This document shows positions 7,302-14,511 of a stretch of DNA of 25,746 nucleotides, in pieces. The translations under genes were made by a program, and so were the position numbers. The DNA lies in assembly GCA_900553985.1 (NCBI GenBank), contig USFW01000027.1:1-25746 (forward strand), written 5' to 3'. The notes under the pieces were generated by a model, which did not search any database, was not told where the DNA came from, and saw nothing but the letters and a program-made list of their open reading frames with translations. This DNA comes from an uncultured Clostridium sp. Its GTDB lineage: Bacteria; Bacillota; Clostridia; TANB77; CAG-508. Every line of letters starts with the position of its first letter. Position 1 is the first letter of the stretch.

Positions 7302-8954
7302 CTAAATTATATTAAATGGTATATCTGATTCATTTGCAAAGTTTTGTATATTTTCTTCTCTATTAAATTGATTTTTATTTTCTTGTGCATTTGTTATATA
7401 TTTTACTTGCATTGTTTTTCCTGAAGCCATTGATACCATATTTGTTAATTCTTTTATATTTTCTTGTTTTTCTAAAATTGTTCTTCCAAAAGAAGTTAAT
7501 CCTCTTGGAAATTCTATTCCTACTGTCATATCATTTATTTGTGTTGCTTTTGTATTTACTAAATTTGTATATAACACGATTTTTCCATTTTGTTTTAACT
7601 CATTTAATATTTGTGGCCAATATTCTTCTGGATTATTTGAACACTTATTTTTTAATGTTTGATTAGATTGATTTACAGTTTGTGTTCTATTAATATTTGT
7701 TGGTTTTTTTGGTTGTATATTAGCAGTTACATTTGTTTCAACTTTTGCATAAGCACTTGAATTTGTATAAGTATTAGCACTTGGATTTTGTGTAACTTGT
7801 CTTTGTACCACATTTCCTGATTTTAAATATTTTTCTATTTTTTCAATTCTTTCTTCTAAAGAACCTGTATTACTTTCTAATCTATTACACAATTTTATTA
7901 TTCCAGCTTGAAACATTATTGTTTTTTGTGTTGACCATTTAATGTTATTTTCTAATTCTGATAGTTCATATACTAAACTTATTAATCTCTCTTTTGAAAC
8001 ATTTTTTGAAAGTTGTTGTATATCTTTAATTTCTTCTTCACTATATAACTCTAATTTATTACAAGCCTTATATACTAACATATCTTTTATATATTTTACT
8101 ATTTCCCATAATAAATTAGTTATATCTTTTCCATCATCTAAAACTTTATTTACATTTTTTAATGCATCATCTATATTATATTCGATAATTGCTTTTGTTA
8201 TATCATGTACAAATGTAATTTTAGGAATTCCTACTAAATCTTTTATTTTATCTTCATCGATTTTATTTTCTCCATCTTGCACACATCTTTCTAATATTGA
8301 TAAAGCATCTCTCATTGCTCCTTCTGATAAAGTTGCAATGATATTTAAAGCTCCTTCTGATATTTCTATATTACTTTCATTACATACAATTTTTAGTCTC
8401 TTTATTATATCTTCATTAGATATTCTTTTAAAATCAAATCTTTGACATCTTGACAAAATTGTCGCTGGAAGTTTTTGAGGTTCAGTAGTAGCTAAAATAA
8501 ATTTCACATGTTCAGGTGGTTCTTCTAAGGTCTTTAATAAGGCATTAAAAGCACCTGTTGAAAGCATATGCACCTCATCTATTATATATACTCTATATTT
8601 AGCTTTTGTTGGTAAAAAGTTAACTTCTTCTCTGATACTTCTTATATCTTCAACACTATTGTTTGATGCCGCATCCATTTCTACTATATCTGTTAATGAA
8701 CCTGATATTGCACCTTTACATATTTCACATTCATTACAAGGTTCTCCATCTTTTGGATTTAGACAATTTATAGCTCTTGCTAATATTTTAGCAGCAGAAG
8801 TTTTTCCTGTACCTCTTCCACCATTAAATAAATATGCATGTCCAACTCTATTTGATATTATTTGATTTTTTAAAGTTCTCGTTATATGTTCTTGACCTAC
8901 CATTTCTGAAAAATTTATAGGTCTAAATTTTCTATAAAGAGCTGTGTACCCCAT
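7302..8954 (-). CDS. dnaX: DNA polymerase III subunits gamma and tau
   Basis: The protein is 550 aa from the ATG at 8954, giving the universal beginning MGYTALYRKFRP behind AAAGGATG. The frame stays open to 9023, but that extension lies inside the SRP RNA gene and is rejected. Walker A is in NGGRGTGKTSAAK; a zinc module follows with Cys in CLNPKDGEPCNECEICK; Walker B/DEAD-like IIDEVHMLS, sensor LATTEPQKLP and arginine finger SRCQRF complete the AAA+ clamp loader. The C-terminal part beyond about residue 370 is a low-complexity Asn/Thr-rich linker plus a tau-type tail. DnaX is the ATPase core of the clamp loader and ties polymerase to helicase. It heads the dnaX-ybaB-recR unit. Confidence 0.96.
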   Translation of the reverse strand: MGYTALYRKFRPINFSEMVGQEHITRTLKNQIISNRVGHAYLFNGGRGTGKTSAAKILARAINCLNPKDGEPCNECEICKGAISGSLTDIVEMDAASNNSVEDIRSIREEVNFLPTKAKYRVYIIDEVHMLSTGAFNALLKTLEEPPEHVKFILATTEPQKLPATILSRCQRFDFKRISNEDIIKRLKIVCNESNIEISEGALNIIATLSEGAMRDALSILERCVQDGENKIDEDKIKDLVGIPKITFVHDITKAIIEYNIDDALKNVNKVLDDGKDITNLLWEIVKYIKDMLVYKACNKLELYSEEEIKDIQQLSKNVSKERLISLVYELSELENNIKWSTQKTIMFQAGIIKLCNRLESNTGSLEERIEKIEKYLKSGNVVQRQVTQNPSANTYTNSSAYAKVETNVTANIQPKKPTNINRTQTVNQSNQTLKNKCSNNPEEYWPQILNELKQNGKIVLYTNLVNTKATQINDMTVGIEFPRGLTSFGRTILEKQENIKELTNMVSMASGKTMQVKYITNAQENKNQFNREENIQNFANESDIPFNII

Positions 8955-9000
8955 CTTTCTCACATCCTTTATATACCTAAAAAATGGCTGATAATCAATC

Positions 9001-9104
9001 TCTCTATGGAAAGTATTCCACATAAAGATATCTACTTATTGCTGCTTCCTTCCGGACCTGACAAGGTTCATAGGTCTTTATTGGTCTACTCTCCATACAA
9101 AGAT
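9001..9104 (-). ncRNA. ffs: Signal recognition particle RNA, small bacterial type
   Basis: The minus strand contains TGTCAGGTCCGGAAGGAAGC (within about 9041-9066), the conserved SRP domain IV with the GGAA tetraloop region. The ends pair: 5' TATGGAGAGTA with 3' TACTTTCCATA, closing a long rod of about 100 nt, as expected for the Alu-less form. Its promoter is at 9124-9152, so the 5' end may reach about 9117. It forms the RNA core of the particle with Ffh and targets membrane proteins. The location just before dnaX and after tadA is the common Firmicute order. Confidence 0.93.
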
Positions 9105-9123
9105 TAAATATCATACCATTTGT

Positions 9124-9152
9124 ATTATATAATGATTTTTGTATTTAATCAA
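9124..9152 (-). promoter_or_regulatory. Promoter of the SRP RNA gene
   Basis: On the minus strand TTGATT (9147-9152), exactly 17 bp, then TATAAT (9124-9129). Transcription would start near 9117 and could continue into dnaX. Confidence 0.8.
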
Positions 9153-9160
9153 GTATTAAA

Positions 9161-9922
9161 TTAATTTTTTTCTCTTTTAAAAATAACATTGCTTAAATCT
9201 GTAATTTCTGCTACAGTTATTCCATCTTCTATAATATTTGCTTGTGGCATTTCTAAATCAATTGTAGTTTTGTACTTCTTTCCTTCTTCCATTGTAATTG
9301 TTAAATCAAATGTTAATTTCATCTTTAATTTTTCTTGTGTAATTCCTGCTTTTTTTAATAGTTGATTATGATTTATTTCTTCTTCATTTGATTTGTATTC
9401 TGCTATATTGTTGTTTGAACATCTAAATACTATTATTCCACCTTGATTTGATATTTGCATATTTTTTATATTAGACTCAACTGCTCCTGTATATTGAATA
9501 CTTTCTACAATGTTTTCTTCTTTATTTTTAAAAATTGTATTTTCATTTTGTGCATCTGGTTTATATATTTTTATATTTCCTATATTTTCATTATTTTGTT
9601 TTTCTATTTTAAAATTATCAATTGTAATTTCTCTTATCATTTCTTGTTTTGAATATTTATCATTTTTACTTATGTATAAGTATATATCATTTGCCTGATA
9701 TATGTCAAAAGCCCATTTTGAATCTTGTGTTTCTTTGTCTACTCCTTCTTGAGAACTAATTATTGCTATTTTAGATAATTCAAATGGCATATTAGTTTCG
9801 CCTTCTACATTATATCTTAAAACTATTATTCCCACTGTAAATATAATTATTGCTATTATTAATATTATCATACTTAAATGAAATTCTTTCGTCCTTGTAA
9901 ATTGCTTTAACTTATTTAACAT
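9161..9922 (-). CDS. Unknown single-pass membrane protein between tadA and the SRP RNA gene
   Basis: The protein is 253 aa from the ATG at 9922, which has GGAGG 5-6 nt upstream; an upstream TTG overlaps that site and is not used. One membrane helix (about residues 16-37, IILIIAIIIFTVGIIVL) follows a short basic N-terminus, so the rest is probably outside the cell. The exterior part is Asn/Lys/Glu-rich and predicted mostly beta: repeated NIKIYKPD, IQYTGAVESNI, TFDLTITMEEG and TTIDLEMPQ segments. I recognise no catalytic motif. It starts 27 bp after tadA, likely in one transcript, and its end overlaps the SRP promoter zone. Function unknown. Confidence 0.8.
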   Translation of the reverse strand: MLNKLKQFTRTKEFHLSMIILIIAIIIFTVGIIVLRYNVEGETNMPFELSKIAIISSQEGVDKETQDSKWAFDIYQANDIYLYISKNDKYSKQEMIREITIDNFKIEKQNNENIGNIKIYKPDAQNENTIFKNKEENIVESIQYTGAVESNIKNMQISNQGGIIVFRCSNNNIAEYKSNEEEINHNQLLKKAGITQEKLKMKLTFDLTITMEEGKKYKTTIDLEMPQANIIEDGITVAEITDLSNVIFKREKN

Positions 9923-9949
9923 TGTTTCCTCCAAAATAATTTTTATAAA

Positions 9950-10426
9950 TTATTTTTCTTCTTTGATTTTTTGTTTTTTAATATTTCGCAATTCTTTAAA
10001 AAACTTTTTTAACATTTCTTCACATTCATCTTTTAATATATCTTTTTCTACTTCAACATTATGATTAAATGTATAATCAGAAAATAAGTTATAAACAGAA
10101 CCTACTGCTCCTGTTTTTGAGTCTTGTGTACCTATGTATAATTTTTTTATTCTAGAATTTATAATTGCTCCTGCACACATTGAACACGGCTCTAATGTTA
10201 CATACATTTCGCAATCTAATAACCTCCATGAATCTAATTTCTTACTTGCCTTTTGAATAGTTATTATTTCTGCATGTTTTGTTGTATCTTTTTTTGTTTC
10301 TTTTAAATTGTGTCCTCTTGCTATTATTTTTCCGTCTTTTACTATTACACATCCTACGGGTACTTCTAATTTTTCATATGCTTTTTTGGCTTCTTTTAAT
10401 GCTTCTTTCATAAATTTTTCTTGCAT
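9950..10426 (-). CDS. tadA: tRNA-specific adenosine deaminase TadA
   Basis: The protein is 158 aa. The cytidine/deoxycytidylate deaminase fold shows zinc-binding His51-Ala-Glu53 (catalytic Glu53) and PCSMCAGA with Cys81 and Cys84, plus the N-terminal EVPVGCVIV strand and the family's SRIKKLYIGTQDSKTGAVGS block. TadA converts A34 to inosine in tRNA-Arg(ACG), allowing one tRNA to read CGU, CGC and CGA. An AGAGGA site precedes the ATG. The Lys-rich tail (KKQKIKEEK) is slightly longer than usual. The gene is followed by the unknown membrane protein gene and then the SRP RNA, a common order. Confidence 0.95.
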   Translation of the reverse strand: MQEKFMKEALKEAKKAYEKLEVPVGCVIVKDGKIIARGHNLKETKKDTTKHAEIITIQKASKKLDSWRLLDCEMYVTLEPCSMCAGAIINSRIKKLYIGTQDSKTGAVGSVYNLFSDYTFNHNVEVEKDILKDECEEMLKKFFKELRNIKKQKIKEEK

Positions 10427-10547
10427 ATTATTCCTCTTTTTAATGTTTTTGTCTTTCTATTTTCATATTATAATTATTGTAGCTATTTACTTTATTTTTA
10501 ATATAATTACATATCTCAATATTTTATACAAATTACCATTTTACATT

Positions 10548-10623
<76 letters not shown>

Positions 10624-10640
10624 ATATTTAACTCTAAATA

Positions 10641-10669
10641 AATATACTATTGTTTTTAAAAATTGTCAA
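10641..10669 (-). promoter_or_regulatory. Promoter of the tRNA-Arg gene
   Basis: On the minus strand TTGACA (10664-10669), 17 bp, then TATATT (10641-10646), ending about 17 bp before the mature tRNA 5' end. Confidence 0.75.
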
Positions 10670-10682
10670 CTAAAAAATACAC

Positions 10683-10711
10683 GATTCAAAATATAACATC
10701 TATTTCAAATC
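10683..10711 (-). terminator. Probable terminator of the small HTH gene
   Basis: Arms 10683-10693 and 10701-10711 form 11 pairs, two of them wobbles, around a 7-nt loop. On the minus strand GTGTATTTTTT follows. It lies between the HTH gene and the tRNA promoter. Confidence 0.6.
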
Positions 10712-10726
10712 GCATATTCAAATAAA

Positions 10727-10960
10727 TTATCTCTTCCTATCTTCTATTATCTTCAAAGCCATTAAAGCCACTTTTTTATTGTGCTTTATTTGCTCTTGAT
10801 CTATACCATAGCCATCATGATATAGTTGAACCAAGTCTCTCTTAGCAGTAGTAGCAGAGATCCCATATTCTTCTCCAGCTGCTTTTATGCTTTTTCCTTC
10901 TATGATACACTCTGCTATTCCAACCTGCCGATTTTTCCTTTTGATAAAAGATTCATTCAT
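10727..10960 (-). CDS. Small helix-turn-helix protein, SpoIIID-like
   Basis: The protein is 77 aa, started at ATG 10960 behind GGAGGT. Residues about 13-42 read as a helix-turn-helix: GIAECIIEGKSIKAAGEEYG then ISATTAKRDL, comparable in size and layout to the mother-cell regulator SpoIIID (HTH followed by a basic C-terminal helix, here KVALMALKIIEDRKR). It could instead be another small DNA-binding protein of phage or plasmid origin. Base composition stands out: 24 of 60 bases are G or C at 10801-10860 and 23 of 60 in the next row, well above neighbouring genes. This may reflect constraint or transfer. A DNA-binding role is likely; the SpoIIID name is tentative. Confidence 0.6.
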   Translation of the reverse strand: MNESFIKRKNRQVGIAECIIEGKSIKAAGEEYGISATTAKRDLVQLYHDGYGIDQEQIKHNKKVALMALKIIEDRKR

Positions 10961-11053
10961 TTTTAGACCTCCATTCTCACATATAAACTATGTGATTATT
11001 ACTTAGTTTTATGTTAATATGATATCAAGTTTTTTAGAATTTGTAAAGTCTAT

Positions 11054-11081
11054 TTGTCACTATTGACATAAATGATATAAT
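11054..11081 (+). promoter_or_regulatory. Probable promoter of the ttcA-like gene
   Basis: TTGTCA (11054-11059), 16 bp, TATAAT (11076-11081), 31 bp before the start codon. Confidence 0.6.
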
Positions 11082-11112
11082 TATCTAAAATTATTTGAAA
11101 GGAATTATTTTT

Positions 11113-11829
11113 ATGCAAAGAATTTTAAGTCATATGAGAAAAGCTATTGAAGAATATAAAATGATTGAAGAAGGAGATAAAATTGCTGTATGTCTTTCTG
11201 GAGGAAAAGATTCTATTACCATGCTACATGCTTTTAAGAATTTACAAATATTCTATCCTAAAAAGTTTGATATTATCGCTGTTAGTGTAAATCCTGGTTT
11301 TGAATTTTTTGATACTAGTTTTTTAGAAGATATTTGTAATAAAATTGATGTTCCTTTATTTATTGAAAAAAGTAATGCTAAAGAAATTGTTTTTGATATA
11401 AGAAAGGAAAAAAATCCTTGTTCCTTATGTGCAAATCTTCGTAGAGGTGTAATTAATTCTATTGCTAATCGTGAAGGTTGTAATAAAATTGCATTAGGTC
11501 ATAATCAAGATGATGTTCTTGAAACTTTTTTACTTAATTTACTTTATGCTGGAAATATTGGAACATTCTCGCCTGTAAGTTATATGGATAGGTCAAAAGT
11601 AACTCTTATAAGACCTTTAGTTTATACTCCTGAAAAGGAAATTAAAAGATATATTAAACGAAATGAAATTTCTGTAATGGCAAAAGTTTGCCCGATGGAT
11701 GGTACTTCTAAAAGAGAAGATATGAAAAATCTAATTTTTTCTTTATCTAAAAATATTCCCATGATTAGAGCTAATCTATTTGGAGCTATTCAAAGAAATT
11801 TAGATGATTGGAAAATTGATAAAGTTTAA
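11113..11829 (+). CDS. ttcA: TtcA-family tRNA 2-thiocytidine synthetase
   Basis: The protein is 238 aa from the ATG at 11113. AAAGGA lies just upstream and overlaps a rejected TTG start at 11095. The PP-loop SGGKDS (29-34) binds ATP and activates the target base. Cys103 and Cys106 (NPCSLC) with Cys193 (KVCPMDG) match the three ligands of the TtcA [4Fe-4S] cluster. LGHNQDDVLETFLLNL is the conserved family block. TtcA thiolates C32 of certain tRNAs; paralogues in Clostridia may act on other bases, so the substrate is inferred. A diverged copy of this gene's 3' end appears to survive at 14243-14284. Confidence 0.9.
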   Translation: MQRILSHMRKAIEEYKMIEEGDKIAVCLSGGKDSITMLHAFKNLQIFYPKKFDIIAVSVNPGFEFFDTSFLEDICNKIDVPLFIEKSNAKEIVFDIRKEKNPCSLCANLRRGVINSIANREGCNKIALGHNQDDVLETFLLNLLYAGNIGTFSPVSYMDRSKVTLIRPLVYTPEKEIKRYIKRNEISVMAKVCPMDGTSKREDMKNLIFSLSKNIPMIRANLFGAIQRNLDDWKIDKV

Positions 11830-11913
11830 AATTTTAATATAACTATTTAATAATATTACATATCAATAAAGCAATCTTTATTTATAATATTCTCATAAAA
11901 CATAACTTAGCAT

Positions 11914-11952
11914 AAAGAGTGGATATTGTTGAATAAACTATATCCACTCTTT
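11914..11952. terminator. Bidirectional terminator between ttcA and the second prepilin-like gene
   Basis: AAAGAGTGGATAT (11914-11926) pairs perfectly with ATATCCACTCTTT (11940-11952), with a T-rich tail on both strands. It serves the two convergent genes. Confidence 0.75.
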
Positions 11953-11983
11953 TATGTTTTCTACTTTATAATATTTTTCTTTT

Positions 11984-13237
11984 TTATTTTAAATATAAAC
12001 AAATTCTAAAACCAATCATTTCATTTTTCCAATTATCTTTTACTCCTTGATTTCTATACTTAATACCTTCGTTATTACCATTAACTAAACAATATCCTCC
12101 TCTATAAATATTACTATTTATTCCATTTCTAAAACCTTCCATTGTCCATTCTCCAACATTTCCAGCTAAATCATATATGTTATATAATTTTGAATATTCT
12201 GTTTGTCCTGTTTGAATTAAATATCCATTACCTTCTATATTTGATGCTAATTTCTCGTTTTTCGTATTTGATTCCTTCTCTTCAATCATATTCCAATTTT
12301 CATATACTTTATAATTTCCAAAGAATTGAAATGTTGAATTAATAAAATTACCAAACTTCATTGAATTTGTTAAATCATCATTATTTAATATTCCTTGCTT
12401 TACAAGTAAATTTAAAATTCTATCCCACTCTAATCCATATATTAAATTGGATTGAACATACTGATTTGATATATATTCATTAGAAAGTTTCTTCGCTTCA
12501 CTCTTAGTTATACTCACTTTTGGCCATTTTCCTTTTTGGGTAACAACATGTTCTATATCATTTTGATTAATAACACTTGCTTCATATCTTCCTACATAAA
12601 ATCCTCCATATTTATATATTTGATTTTCTATTTTCCTAAAACTTTCTGGTTCTACATATTCATCTTTAGTTCCTTCAATTTTTTCTAATTTTTCATTTAC
12701 TGGAATCCATACAAATTCACTTCCATCATCGCCTATTATAACTAGTCCATTATCTATATTATATTCTCCTTCTTTTGCTGATACTTTAAATCCTTTAGGA
12801 ATTATTGCCTTTTTATTTTTGGAAATATATACGGCATTTGTTTCTGTAGCAACTTCTCCAGGCTTAATACTTTCCAATATTTCTCCGTTTTTATCTATAA
12901 TTAGCTCAATATTATCTATTGATATTTTTATACTCCCATCTTCTATATCTAAAATTTTTTCATTTGACAAATTTAAGTTATTAATTAGATTTTCTTTTAA
13001 AATCTTCATATTAAATTTTCCTAATTGATCAAAACTTCCCATTACTTCCATTTTTACTTTTTCTTTTGTTCCTTCTATTGTAGTTTGTTCTTTTGCTTTT
13101 CCTACATTTGTTATTATTCCATTATCTCCTGTCAGCATTATTATACTTACTCCTGCTAATATTAGCAACACCAATATTGTTATTACTAGTGAAATTAATG
13201 TAATACCTTTGGCTTGTTTAAAATTATTTTTATCCAT
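11984..13237 (-). CDS. Second prepilin-like protein with FGE/C-type-lectin-like domain
   Basis: The protein is 417 aa; the start at ATG 13237 lies behind a G-rich site (AGGGGGG). Its head is nearly the same as the 438-2171 protein: Gly11 then ITLISLVITI, a hydrophobic helix to about residue 35 and TGDNGIITNV. A charged linker follows, then EFVWIPV (about 170-176), GGFYVGRYEAS, YDLAGNVGEWTMEGF and YRGGYCLVN ... GFRIC at the end. These are formylglycine-generating-enzyme-like fold signatures (GNVGEW, RGG, GFR). No FGE catalytic cysteine pair is evident, so it is probably a structural or binding domain. Unlike its relative, the 3' end is AT-rich (14 of 60 bases G or C at 12001-12060) and shows no sign of diversification. 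Likely exported and membrane- or pilus-anchored; ligand unknown. Confidence 0.82.
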   Translation of the reverse strand: MDKNNFKQAKGITLISLVITILVLLILAGVSIIMLTGDNGIITNVGKAKEQTTIEGTKEKVKMEVMGSFDQLGKFNMKILKENLINNLNLSNEKILDIEDGSIKISIDNIELIIDKNGEILESIKPGEVATETNAVYISKNKKAIIPKGFKVSAKEGEYNIDNGLVIIGDDGSEFVWIPVNEKLEKIEGTKDEYVEPESFRKIENQIYKYGGFYVGRYEASVINQNDIEHVVTQKGKWPKVSITKSEAKKLSNEYISNQYVQSNLIYGLEWDRILNLLVKQGILNNDDLTNSMKFGNFINSTFQFFGNYKVYENWNMIEEKESNTKNEKLASNIEGNGYLIQTGQTEYSKLYNIYDLAGNVGEWTMEGFRNGINSNIYRGGYCLVNGNNEGIKYRNQGVKDNWKNEMIGFRICLYLK

Positions 13238-13394
13238 TTTTTTAAATCCCCCCTAATCGTATGTAATTTACTATAGATATTATCTATTTTTTCATAAGTT
13301 TATCCATATTCTTTTTTTACTATGCTTATTCCCATTAAATATAATATTTATCATTTATATTTTAACATAAAGATTTTAGTTGTAAATATTTTTT

Positions 13395-13408
13395 ACGATT
13401 TTTATCGT
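13395..13408. promoter_or_regulatory. Possible operator in the divergent region upstream of the XRE gene
   Basis: ACGAT, 4-nt spacer, ATCGT, lying 86 bp before the XRE start and between divergent genes. The arms are short and a role as binding site is only inferred. Confidence 0.25.
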
Positions 13409-13493
13409 TTTGTTTTTGAGTTTATTCAAATATAAAATCATTCCCAAAAATCATATAAAAGATTATAGTATATTGTAGAAAGTAGGGATTTAT

Positions 13494-13823
13494 ATGGAAA
13501 AATCAGATATAAACAGGCATATTGGTAAAGTATGTCAAGAATATAGATTAAAAAATAACTTAACACAAAACCAAGTATCAGAATTAACAGGATTAGAACC
13601 TAGACATATTAGTCAAATAGAACGTGGTTTATCAAAGGGAAGTATTGATACTTTATTAAAGTTATGCAATGCTTATAAAATTACACCTGATGTTATTTTA
13701 TATGACTTATTAGATGAAAATACTAAAAAATCTATTTCCATATACGATAATGACTTTAAAAAATTGAACAAACGAGATAAAGAAAGTATTTTATTTTTTA
13801 TTAAATACTTCCTTTCAAGATAA
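13494..13823 (+). CDS. XRE-family helix-turn-helix transcriptional regulator
   Basis: The protein is 109 aa. An N-terminal Cro/CI-type HTH covers about residues 9-63: IGKVCQEYRLKNNLTQNQVS, ELTGLEPRHISQIERG and SIDTLLKLCNAYKITPDVIL, with the recognition helix around HISQIERG. The rest (64-109) is a short helical tail, perhaps for dimerisation. A GTAGGG site precedes the ATG. It points away from the second prepilin-like gene across 256 bp, so it might control that gene, itself, or the ATPase operator at 14423-14452. None of this can be told from sequence alone. It ends in a large hairpin. Confidence 0.88.
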   Translation: MEKSDINRHIGKVCQEYRLKNNLTQNQVSELTGLEPRHISQIERGLSKGSIDTLLKLCNAYKITPDVILYDLLDENTKKSISIYDNDFKKLNKRDKESILFFIKYFLSR

Positions 13824-13892
13824 AAGATAGTGTAAAATAAAGTGTGTAAGTTACTAGTAACAAAACTTATGTACTTTACTTTACACTATCTT
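13824..13892. terminator. Long hairpin terminator after the XRE gene
   Basis: Arms of 29 nt (13824-13852 and 13864-13892) pair with only four differences, all wobble-compatible or near so, around an 11-nt loop. It begins at the XRE stop codon and its right arm runs into the duplicated pgm fragment, whose frame ends inside it (stop at 13886). Confidence 0.6.
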
Positions 13893-14218
13893 GCATTTAA
13901 AATTAATACAATTTGTAAACTAAATTCTTTTGACATTTTTCTTGAATCATAACTTATAGCAACACCTTTTTCTTGTGTTCCTTGCTCTAAAATATAGTTT
14001 GCTAAACCTTGTGTTGCCTTTCCCACTGTATATTTATTCATTCTGTTAGTTCCTGCACCTATTACACCTCTTAATCCTGCTGTCCCAAATTCTAGTTCTT
14101 TATAAAATCTATCTTCAATTTCTTTCTCATCATCTTTTATTTCTAGTAATTCTTTTTTTGTTTCCTCATCAAATTCTTTTCCTTCACACCATCTCTTGTA
14201 TTCCTCTAAATATTCCAT
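13886..14218 (-). pseudogene. Duplicated 5' fragment of phosphoglucomutase gene (110 codons)
   Basis: Positions 13891 to about 14230 repeat 17357 to about 17696 in direct orientation, 3466 bp apart. I count four base differences over the shared stretch (three clustered at 13908-13911, one at 13940). The copy keeps the ribosome binding site, ATG and residues 1-108 of the mutase, then stops after LNAR. It contains GTAGLRG but lacks the catalytic TASHNP serine and all later domains, so it cannot be an active enzyme. Near-identity points to a recent event, or to gene conversion with the intact copy. It is best treated as a gene remnant, though a short peptide could still be made. Confidence 0.9.
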
Positions 14219-14242
14219 TTTTTCCTCCTTTTATAATGATTT

Positions 14243-14284
14243 GCTAATTTGAATGATTGGAAAATTGACAATAATATGAAATAA
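14243..14284 (+). pseudogene. Remnant of the 3' end of a ttcA-like gene
   Basis: In frame this reads ANLNDWKIDNNMK and stop, matching the ttcA C-terminus NLDDWKIDKV. Sixteen bases are identical (14253-14268 with 11804-11819), and nearby differences include synonymous changes, as in a diverged homologue. It abuts the upstream edge of the pgm fragment, suggesting a deletion or recombination scar. It is short, so chance cannot be fully excluded. Confidence 0.45.
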
Positions 14285-14399
14285 TAGATAGTACTTAAAA
14301 TTTATATAGTAAAATGTTTAAAAAATGTATATTAAGATTAAGAATACATATAATCATTACAAAAAGATTTGTAAACAGGAGTTTTTATAATATAATCAA

Positions 14400-14452
14400 C
14401 TAAACAAAAATATGATAAATTGTAATTTTGTTTAGTATGCTAAACAAAATTA
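14400..14452 (+). promoter_or_regulatory. Palindromic operator upstream of the DUF4143 ATPase promoter
   Basis: A perfect palindrome with 13-bp arms (TAATTTTGTTTAG at 14423-14435, CTAAACAAAATTA at 14440-14452) and a 4-nt spacer sits directly against the -35 box. A third half-site CTAAACAAAA lies at 14400-14409. The layout is typical of a dimeric repressor site; the XRE protein encoded just upstream is a candidate, by inference. Confidence 0.7.
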
Positions 14453-14481
14453 TTGACACAGAAGGATAATTATTATATAAT
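14453..14481 (+). promoter_or_regulatory. Consensus sigma-A promoter of the ATPase gene
   Basis: TTGACA (14453-14458), 17 bp, TATAAT (14476-14481): a full-consensus promoter, 30 bp before the start codon, with AGGAG between. Confidence 0.88.
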
Positions 14482-14511
14482 AGAATAAAATAAACAAATA
14501 GGAGAAAATTT

